Below are positions 55,862-64,000 of a DNA stretch of 64,000 bases, piece after piece. Source of the DNA: Homarus americanus (taxonomy: Eukaryota > Arthropoda > Malacostraca > Decapoda > Nephropidae); contig NW_024737068.1 of assembly GCF_018991925.1 (NCBI RefSeq), positions 10,530,563 to 10,594,562 on the forward strand, read 5' to 3'. The notes under the pieces were generated by a model that made no database searches, was not told where the DNA came from, and saw only the letters and a program-made list of their open reading frames with translations. The translations under genes were made by a program, and so were the position numbers. The stretch's first letter is position 1; every line of letters begins with the position of its first letter.

Positions 55862-56896
55862 TAAACAGCGTAGATGGTGTTAAATCTGAGTGGGGCCGTG
55901 TAACCAGTGGGGTTCCCCAGGGGTCAGTATTAGGCCCACTCTTGTTCATAATCTACATAAACGATCTAGATACTGGGATCAACAGTGGCATAAGCAAGTT
56001 TGCGGATGACACCAAAATAGGGCGGCAGATTAATTCAGGGCAGGATGCAAATGCATTACAGGAGGATCTAAATAAACTGCAGGGGTGGTCTGAAAAATGG
56101 CAAATGAAATTCAACACCAGCAAGTGCAGCGTACTTAATATTGGAAGAACAAATACTGACAATGTATACAGCCTTAACAACATCAACCTAGGGAAGTCGA
56201 CTTGTGAAAGAGACCTAGGGGTACTTGTAAGCCCGGACCTACGGCCTAGAAAACAGTGCGTTAATGTTCGAAATAAGGCAAACAGAGTATTGGGTTTTAT
56301 ATCTAGAAGTGTAAGTAACAAGAGTGCAGAGGTCTTATTGCAACTATATCTTGCGCTAGTCAGGCCGCACCTCGATTATGCGGTTCAGTTCTGGTGCCCC
56401 TATTATAGAATGGGTATAAATTCACTAGAGTCGGTGCAGCGAAGAATAACAAAAATGATTCCGGGACTTAGGAACCTTCCATATCAGGATAGGTTAAAGA
56501 AACTTAACTTGCACTCCCTAGAAAGACGAAGAGTGCGGGGAGATATGATAGAAGTGTTTAAGTGGGTGAAAGGAATCAATAAAGGGGATATAGATAAAGT
56601 TCTTATAATATCCGAGCAGGATAGGACTCGGAGCAACGGATTCAAGTTGGATAAGTTTAGGTTTAGGAGGGAGATAGGAAGAAACTGGTTCACAAATAGG
56701 GTGGTGGACGAGTGGAACAAGCTTAGCAACTTTGTAGTAAGTGCGGGAACTCTGGAAAGTTTCAAAAGGAGGCTAGATAGATTCATGGATTATAGAGAGT
56801 GGTAGTAACTCTCGACAGGAGCTGCCATGCACAGGCCAACTGGCCTATTGCAGACTCCTTATTTTCTTATGTTCTTATGTTCTTATGTTCTTATGT
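55862..56896 (+). mobile_element. 5'-truncated non-LTR retrotransposon (CR1/Jockey-like), RT 3' half and tail
   Basis: One open frame (about 310 residues, stop just after 56800) encodes the second half of a reverse transcriptase. It has GVPQGSVLGPLLFIIYIND (RT motif B region), the catalytic FADD box (55999-56010), then a conserved tail containing LYLALVRPHLDYAVQFW and ending FKRRLDRFMDYREW. The first RT motifs and the whole endonuclease are missing, as expected for 5' truncation. After the stop a short 3' UTR ends in four TTCTTATG-type units (about 56868-56896), the usual tail of this family. The frame is intact, suggesting a fairly young insertion. It lies in the hh intron in sense orientation. 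The upstream limit is approximate because the TAGATGGTGT sequence at 55843-55885 is locally duplicated. Confidence 0.9.
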
Positions 56897-57784
56897 TTTA
56901 ATATACCGTACTTTCAAAATAACAGAAAAGGTTATTAGTTATTTGAAATGGCACTTATGTGGAACGCACATCATGAGCATTACAAAGCATATTATCCTTA
57001 AAGGTTCCACAACAAGTATTTTATGTTAATATTCCAGAGTAATCGTTATGGGCGCTGTAGCTACTTCATACGTGCTGGAATGTTAAAAAAAAAATAACCA
57101 TCACCAGAGGCATTACAGCAGCTTCACGCTGGCTAGCATGCCAGTAACACACCAGAACAATAATTAGAGGCGGTATAATACTATGCTGACTGGAATAACA
57201 AGATACTGGAAGAATGGTAACGAGGACCACACAACACCGACACAGTGCTGCATCCTCACTGTTTGTTTATAATACAAAAAGTAAAGATGATTTCGTGCAC
57301 CGTTATGTTTACTTGGTCCCTCGTGGAACACAGGTGGAACATAGGTGGAACAACAATTAGAAGGCTGATTGTAAGACAAAGAAAGGAAGTAATGATTAAT
57401 GAGCATGAGTTGACGAAATCCCCTGGATGAGGTGATAAACTCACTGTTAGTCGTGTTAGTTAGCGATGAAACATTTATCTTGTGATGACACGGCCATTGT
57501 TACACGATATCAACACTAGGTAGTTGGAGTCGTGTCCGGCTCCGCCACAATGGCCTCGCTAACCGTCGAGTCATACCCAAGAATATTATGACCACTGTAA
57601 TTTCCTTTCATGCTCTCCTTCGTCTGTGTCTTATCGCGTTATAGTTACTGTGGATTGTCAGGGAGGAATTGATGTGCCTCAAACTAAGTCTCCTTAACTC
57701 ATTCACCAAAAACCTTCCCCGGTTTAGCACCCAACACCCATCTTCTTCCTTTGTCGACAAAGCTTCATCAGGTCTCGCTTTCCA

Positions 57785-57915
57785 GCTCACTCACCAGGAC
57801 CAGTCACTAACCTTATTCACCAGGAATAGTTACCTCATCTTATTCACCAGGACTAGTCTCCTCAGCTTATTCATCAGGACTAGTCACTCAACTCATTCAC
57901 CAGGACTCGTCATCT
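57785..57915 (+). repeat. short minisatellite with CACCAGGACTAGTCAC units
   Basis: About five units of 28-30 bp contain TTCACCAGGACTAGTC variants. It lies inside the hedgehog intron between the two LINEs. Confidence 0.7.
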
Positions 57916-57984
57916 AATTCATCTACCAAAATCACCATCCAACTAGATATATCTTATCTTCAAACACAAACACAGGTAATATCG

Positions 57985-58065
57985 TCATGTCACCTACCAT
58001 CATCCCACACACCACCATTCACTACCATCATCCCATATACTGTACCACCATTCACTACCATTTGG
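57985..58065 (+). repeat. left part of a degenerate 28-bp minisatellite split by a LINE
   Basis: A few units of CCATCATCCCACACACCACC followed by ATTCACTA run here. The same unit resumes at 60980-61230 on the other side of the minus-strand LINE, implying that the LINE inserted into a pre-existing array. Confidence 0.7.
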
Positions 58066-58785
58066 TGACACTCGGAATCGAGTAGGACGATCATCCAGCT
58101 ATGATACAATGATATGAATTATTAAATATGTCATTATCATTGTTGAGCTCTGAGGTGACTCGAGGGGTCAACACGGGATCGGCAGGGCCGTCCACAAATG
58201 TTGCACGTGTGGAGGGCTACATCTAGTGCGGGAGGGGCGGTAGCAGTGTCTTTCTGGCACTGGCACTTGTCTTCCTCGGTATGCAGTCTGGCTTTAACTC
58301 GAAAGAATTGACACCTACTCGTGTGGTGCTCCTCCAAGCGTTAAAGTGTGGAGTGATTGTCTCCTAGGTGAGGGAGTCGATTTGGTACTTTTTCAAGTTT
58401 GTCTTAAGACGATCTTTATACATTTTCCATTGTCCACCAGCGTTATGTTTACCATTCGTTAGGTGACTGTAATGTTGCTGCTTTGACAGTCTACTGTCCA
58501 ACGCAGTTGTTCATGGATAATGGTAGCCTCGATGCTCCCACAGTTGGTGTCAGCAAGAATACTGGCATTTGTTCACTTGTCTTCCCAGCGAACTCGGAGG
58601 ATGGAGTGTAGATTACTTTGGTGAAAGGTTTCAAGTGCCTTGAGGTGCCTCTTGTACGTGACTTATGTCTCGCTGCCACACAACATACAACAGGGTGGGG
58701 AGGACAACTGCTCGATACACGTGCAACTTTGTAGATAATTTCAGCTTCCTGCAGCTGAAGATGTGGTTATGGAGTCTGCTAAAAA

Positions 58786-59706
58786 CTAGAGATGCAAATC
58801 TGATCCGATGTTGAATCTCTTCACCGATGTCCGCGGTGGTGGACAGGTGGGAACCAAGGTACTGGAAGTGAGTAACATTAGAGAAGGTAGTACCGTTAAA
58901 ATGAATGGATGGTGTAGGTGTGGTTGAGCTAGGGACAAGGAGAAAGAGAATCTGAGTCTTACGTTCATTACCTCAAGGCAGAAATGTTCATAAACATCTG
59001 CATAGGTGTTTAGGATCTCCTGTACGTCGCATTCAGTGTGAGAGACGAGAGTGAGGTCATCTGCATACTGAAGATCAGTGATAGAAGCAGCCGACACCTT
59101 TGTTCCTGCCTGGCGTCGTCCCTTCATCCGGTACTGGATGTCTACCCCACCAGCTAAATTGGCACTGGCACGAGTAAGGAAGGCAGCCAAAAAAATGGAA
59201 AAGAGAGTCAGTGCCAGTACACATCCTTGTTTTACTCCTGTTTGGATAGGGAAGAAATCAGACTGGGTGCCACTGTGTAGGACACTGCCGTTCATGCAAT
59301 TGTGGAGGTGCCTCACAATGGCGATGAATCTTGGTGGGCAGCTAAAACGACTGAAGGTCGGCCAGAGGGCTTTCCTGTTGACCGAGTCGAAGGCCTTAGT
59401 AAGGTCAATGAAGGCCATGTACAAGTCACGACGCTGTTCTCTGCACTTTTCCTGTATTTGTCGGGCAGCAAAGATCATGTCAGTGGTGCCACGTGATGGT
59501 CTAAAGCCACAGTAAGATTCTGGGAGGAAGTTTTCCGCCTTAGGAAGTAGTCTGTTTAAAACGACTCTGGAGATAATCTTGCCAGCTACGGACAGCAATG
59601 AGAGCTTGGGGATTTCCTCCTTCCCCCATATATTTTCCAGAAGAGAGTAGAGAAGGGCTGGGAACCCGAGGTCCTCCTGCTTTATACACCTCGGCTGGGA
59701 TTCCAT
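58786..59706 (-). pseudogene. reverse transcriptase segment of the minus-strand LINE
   Basis: This is the longest open piece of the element. Residues about 30-60 are IPKLSLLSVAGKIISRVVLN, the conserved block before motif A. Motif A (FIDLTKAFDS) is near residue 99, motif B near 157 and YADD at 214-217. From about residue 246 the open frame diverges from the family; the true continuation (ERKTQILFL, later YLGSHLSTTADIGEE) lies in another frame, marking a frameshift near 58960. The start also overlaps a frameshift: the upstream block 59540-59866 carries the preceding GPDGIPAE motif in a different frame. Confidence 0.85.
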
Positions 59707-59866
59707 CAGGCCCTGAGGCTTTGTTATTTTTCATCTGCTTGATGGCAGTAGCTACCTCATCTAAGGACGGAGGAGAGCTAAGGTGGATAAGCTCTGGGTG
59801 CTGAGGAACCTGCTGGGTAGTCAGGACATCCACATTGGTGTTTCGGTTGAGTAGCGAATAGTGCAC
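59540..59866 (-). pseudogene. N-terminal RT segment of the minus-strand LINE
   Basis: The segment encodes SPPSLDEVATAIKQMKNNKA followed by GPDGIPAEVYKAGG, the standard opening of LINE reverse transcriptases, then drifts out of frame near 59680. It is continuous with the downstream RT block apart from that frameshift. Confidence 0.8.
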
Positions 59867-60979
59867 TTTCCAGCGCTAATGGATGCCTTCTTCAACTCTA
59901 ATTAGGGAGTTACCATCGGATGAGCAGGATGGGGGGGTGGGGGAGGGGGGGTGGCACGCCATGTGTTTATCCGCAAATTTTTGCATTCCAGACGCTATAT
60001 TTTCCCACTAGTCGTTTATTAGTTTGTAAACTTCGCCCTGGACCGCCGCCTTCTTCTTGTGGAAGGGTCAGCTTTGGTCCGAGACTTAGGGTTGTTCTAC
60101 GAGTCATTGAAAGCAGCACGTTTACTATTGACGAGTACTTCGATTTCCGAGTAGTTTTCATCAAATCAATCCTGGTGTTTTCTTTTGATCTGGCCGAGGG
60201 TCGGTTTGTAGGTTTTGGTGATGAGAAATTTGACCGGGCTCCATTTGGTACTGGGATTTGGGTTGTTTGTTGCTGGGTTGTTTATCACACCATCGTTGAG
60301 CTGTTTTCTGAAACCATGTGCTCCTGCTGGATCCTCCAGTCGCTTAGTGTTGCCTTCGCCGTTTTGGGGCGATTTGAAGGGAGTGTTTGGAATGACGAGC
60401 CAATGATCTGTGTCACAGTGGTCTGAGCCACGCATCGCTAGGGTGATGAGGACATCTCAGCGATCTCTTTCTCTGACAATGATGTAGTCAATGAGATGCC
60501 TATGTTTGGATCATGGGTGTTGCCAACAACTTTGAACTTGTCGGCCTGCCTAACAAGGTGCTGGTGATAGTGAGGCTGTGTCCAGCATTCTTGCTGAGGT
60601 GTAGGCCGTTGGGATTACACTTGTATACTCCGTTTCTCCCATATGTCAGCAACTCTGCCAACTCTGGCATTGCAGTCATCTGGGGATAGAAGTTAGCATT
60701 AGCACTCTGTCAAGGTCGGTGTAAAGGCCTCCTTGATGTCATCTTTTACATCCAGTGTTGGGGCGTATGCACTGATAAAGAAGGCATGACGTAAGTGATT
60801 CGGTGGGACTTGGAGTGTCATGAGGTGTTCTTTGATCCCAACAGGCATTTCAGTTAGCCTATGTTGGATGGATTAGCGAATGGCAAAGCCAACTCCGTAA
60901 ATGCAGTTCCTCTCCGCAGCAGGCTTACCCTTCCAGAAGAAGGTATAGCTGGACCCCCGTTCTGTGAGTCGACCCTCGT

Positions 60980-61230
60980 CCTACACACCACCATTGATTA
61001 CCATCATCCCACACACCACCATTGATTACCATCATCCCACACGTCACCATTCATTACCATCATCCCACACGCCACCATTAATTACCATCTTCCCACACAC
61101 CAGCATTAATTACCATCTTCCCACACACCACCATACACTACCATTATCCCACACATAGCCCTTTATTACCTTCATCCCACACACCATAATTCACTTCCAC
61201 CATTCATTACCACCATCCCACACACCACCA
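60980..61230 (+). repeat. right part of the degenerate 28-bp minisatellite
   Basis: About eight units of CACCACCATTGATTACCATC plus ATCCCACA, with point changes. It continues into A/C-rich sequence that runs as far as the acceptor of the second hedgehog exon. Confidence 0.75.
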
Positions 61231-61610
61231 TAGCCTTACACTCCATACTACTATTCTACAACTTTCCCCTCCAGAATTATCACTCTCTCACCACCCTGAC
61301 TCTCCACCACACACGGACTCATCACAATTACTGACACATAATCAAAAATATATTTCATCATCACTTCTTACAATCACTATCAATGCCTTTAATTATTACA
61401 ACTATCTTCATTCGGTACCGTCTTCACTTACCATTACTCTCTCCACTCACTATCATTACAGCAACTTACTACCATTCCTTACCCACACCCCCACTACTCC
61501 CCACTCATCATCACTACCCTACTCATTACCACTGTCCCGTCACCACCACCACCACTGACCCTTCACCACCACTACCCCCTTCACCACCACTCACCACCAA
61601 TACTCAACAG
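61231..61610 (+). other. C/A-rich end of the hh intron
   Basis: Degenerate CCACCAC and CTCACC sequence, unusually C-rich for a polypyrimidine tract, leads to the CAG acceptor at 61608-61610. No exon was recognised inside it. Confidence 0.6.
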
Positions 61611-61713
61611 GACCGGTCGAAGTACGGGATGCTGGCGCGGCTGGCGAGGGAGGCGGGCTTCGACTGGGTCTACTACGAATCCAGGTCTCACATTCACTGC
61701 TCAGTCAAGTCAG
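61611..61713 (+). CDS. hh: hedgehog, next internal exon of the N-terminal signalling domain
   Basis: This exon has 34 codons plus one base. It reads [20 protein letters not shown], then [14 protein letters not shown], and continues the hedgehog domain directly from TTSDK of the previous exon. The acceptor is tactcaacag, after a long C-rich tract, and the donor is TCAG|GTGAGT. The exon enters in phase 0 and leaves in phase 1; vertebrate SHH also has an intron at this second junction. It carries the remaining zinc-site residues: Glu of YYES (61677-61679) and the two His of HIH (61689-61691 and 61695-61697). The following exon should start the segment leading to the autoprocessing Hint domain. 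I see no candidate for it before the window ends, where the sequence becomes CA-rich low-complexity DNA. Confidence 0.96.
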
Positions 61714-62747
61714 GTGAGTTCAAGTTTGGTATTTTCCTTAGTATAAGTCTTTAAGAGTTAAAAAAATTAAACAAGATCATGATGCTCCACATGCTGGAGT
61801 CATCTGAAGAAGGTTGACGTGGCTGAGTTGGTTCAAGAGGAAGGGGTAGCCTGAAGCTATGACCACAACTTCTGGAGACCATCATGCTGAGAAAATTGAG
61901 TGAAAAATATTCCCTGCTATGATTACATACAGCTTTTTTTGCTTAATAGAAGAACTCTTGTCCGCGCTTGCCAGGCTCACACTATAAAGTATCAGTATCT
62001 TTCATTGATTTTTTTTATCGTTTTACAGATAACATGGTCAGGAGGTAGGCATGCCCTCGTGGCTCAGATCTGATTTCTTCTGGGTCAATTCTTCGATGTG
62101 GGAATCAATGTGGCCTCACTGTTGCTGGGAGAGATGACGGGCCATCCCTGCACTGTTGGTGGGTATGGCCATCTCCCCGCTTCCAGTGTGGCCATCCTAA
62201 TATTGATGGATTACACAATTATACAGCGTAGTGGGTATGGCCACCCCTGTACTAGGTTAGGGTGTGGCAGGTCCTTGATTACGGGTGGGCGTGGGCGTCT
62301 TTCAGAGAGTGAGTAGGTAGAGAAATTCCTTTTACTGTGGACGGCTATGGCCACCCCTGGCTGTTGGTACCATTACTACACTGCACTCTGGGTGTGGTCA
62401 TGGAAGTGTTCTAGACAGGTGCGGTCCTCCATGTAAAGAGATGGTATGGCCATCCCTGGAGTGTGTGTGAGATAAGGCAAGGTGCGCTCACCCCTCACAA
62501 CCACAGATGCAAGCATCAGAATGCAGACGTGAGTGCAAACACATTAATTCACTTACACATACGCACAGAAACATATACATACAGTCACAGACTCAGATAT
62601 TTACACGTTGACACACCCACTCACCTTTACACAAACGCTTACAAACATGTTCACATACACTGGTGTGGAAATACAAACACAGTCATGGATACATTTATCT
62701 ACAATTTCTTGCTCTCAAATACACACTTAATACACACTCATATGTAC

Positions 62748-62751
<4 letters not shown>
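61714..62751 (+). other. hh: start of the next hedgehog intron, no exon recognised
   Basis: Begins with the GTGAGT donor. Weakly repeated GGGTATGGCCACCCCTG motifs occur at 62155-62460. No Hint-domain exon was recognised. Confidence 0.6.

Positions 62752-62807
<56 letters not shown>
62752..62807 (+). repeat. (CA)n microsatellite
   Basis: About 28 CA units. Confidence 0.99.
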
Positions 62808-62808
<1 letters not shown>

Positions 62809-62819
62809 AACATGTAGCG

Positions 62820-64000
62820 ACATATGTGTAACACACTAAAAAACATACACCACCACATGTACACCATAAAAAATGTGCATCTTATTAACAAATATACATC
62901 ACCAGACACCACATTAACATACCTACCACCACACTACATACACACATCACACCAACAATGTACACAGACACACCTCAACACGAACGGTATACCACACTGC
63001 ACCTCAGTGCACATCACCGCACCACACTACATCACGTTGCAAAATACCACGATGTACTGCACCATAGTGCACCACACTGCACCAAATTGGACCACACAAC
63101 GTCACAATTCTTCATATTGTACTACACCATGCCAGAGCACACCACACATTGCGTTACAGTGTGCCATACCACACTGTTCCACAGTTTGCCACATATGACC
63201 ACATCATACTAAACCACACTGCACGATACAACTCTACTTAACATCACACTTCGCCATACCATACCATGAACACTGCACTACTCCACACTCCACCACATGA
63301 AATCATAGGACATTACACCACTGCACATGGCACTACACCACACTAATCCACACCACATCACACTGTACCACACTACACAGCAGTACATCGCACCACACAA
63401 ATTTACACAACACAACTCACAAACCACACCACAACACACAACGTCAAACCTCAGCACTCTTCGACACACCACTGCAAACAACACCCCACCACACCTCAAT
63501 GAACCACATCAGATCCCACCATACATCACACCATGATTTACCACACACCACACGACAAAGCACCACACTACACTAATCTTTACAACACCATCATACCTCA
63601 CACTGCATCACACCAGAGCACACCACGTTACATTACACAATACTGCATGGAACCACACCACTCCACTTGAAACTACATCACACCACACTGCATCACACAT
63701 CACAACATAGTGCACTACGCCACACATCATTATGTTTCGTCACTCAACACCATACCACACTAAACAGCATCATACCACACACACCTCACCGCACCAAACC
63801 ACACCACATCACATCACACCACATCGCATTACATCACATGACACCACCCTACATATTACTGCACTACACCTCACTATAACCACACCGTGTCTAAACGAAC
63901 AACACCACAGTGCACTACACGTACTATACCACACCATATTGTATCATACCTAATTACACCACACATACTGCACAACACCATACTGCATCACATTACACTG
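62820..64000 (+). repeat. degenerate CACCACAC/CATCACACC low-complexity region
   Basis: More than 1 kb of A/C-rich sequence with very few G on this strand (ACCACACTGCATCACACC-type words). No stable period. It reaches the window end, and all frames over it are compositional. Confidence 0.85.

Larger units (their letters stand above)
58080..60965 (-). mobile_element. degraded non-LTR retrotransposon with endonuclease, RT and C-terminal zinc-finger-like end
   Basis: Read on the minus strand, the element begins with endonuclease fragments: TFFWKGKPAAERN near 60930, AFFISAYAPTLDVKDD near 60760, and GSDHCDTDHWLVIPN near 60400. The reverse transcriptase follows, first NNKASGPDGIPAEVYKAGG (within 59540-59866), then FIDLTKAFDSV, GVKQGCVLALTLFSIF and the catalytic YADD (59056-59067). 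It ends with CNICGRPCRSRVDPSSHLR (58137-58220), the cysteine/histidine end typical of the family often mis-annotated as craniofacial development protein 2-like. Frameshifts near 59680 and 58960 and stops in the endonuclease make it non-coding. Its outer limits are set by the 28-bp CCATCATCCCACAC repeat on both sides. Confidence 0.85.

Overview
This window looks like gene-poor nuclear DNA from a decapod crustacean. The evidence is indirect: spliced exons of an animal hedgehog gene closest in residues to the vertebrate-type ligand; several non-LTR retrotransposon fragments of kinds familiar from decapods, including one ending in TTCTTATG repeats; very long (TA)n, (CA)n, (CT)n and (AAT)n tracts; and short TTAGG-like interspersions. 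The species cannot be fixed from the sequence.

Only one host gene is certain: hedgehog (hh), on the plus strand. Two adjacent internal exons of the amino-terminal signalling domain lie at 52746-52904 and 61611-61713. A roughly 8.7 kb phase-0 intron separates them, at a place where vertebrate SHH has none. The first exon (signal peptide, palmitoylated Cys) and the carboxy-terminal autoprocessing (Hint) exons were not found, so the gene probably extends beyond both ends. Much of 1-52745 may be its first intron or upstream DNA.

Layout: 1-1000 holds microsatellites, a palindromic element flanked by TA tracts and a PIF/Harbinger-like MITE. 2.6-7.8 kb is a 20-bp minisatellite, a degenerate LINE tail and CAC/CAT DNA. 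8.1-8.5 kb is a hAT transposase remnant, followed by a 33-bp minisatellite to 10.5 kb. 14.3-18.5 kb has two large minisatellites. 20.3-22.3 kb is a rearranged I-like LINE with a 98-base assembly gap. 22.4-26.3 kb has 45-bp and 21-bp arrays plus a CR1-like LINE fragment. 29.8-30.7 kb is a chain of TA tracts and palindromic elements. 34.5-37.3 kb has 27-bp and 25-bp arrays. 40.3-45.1 kb is nearly 5 kb of minisatellite. 46-49.3 kb has four more arrays. 52.7-61.7 kb is the hh exon-intron-exon block, whose intron carries a 27-bp array resembling its own 5' splice site, a 5'-truncated CR1/Jockey-like LINE and a minus-strand LINE. 61.7-64 kb is mostly CA-rich low-complexity DNA.

The window has no prokaryotic-style operons and no CRISPR. 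Tandem repeats occupy very roughly 30% of it and create many long but meaningless open frames. The observations most worth checking are the donor-like minisatellite in the hh intron, the extra hh intron, the retained zinc-site residues, and the TA-flanked palindromes with a shared CTGAAGATGT...GAAA core that recalls a hammerhead ribozyme.
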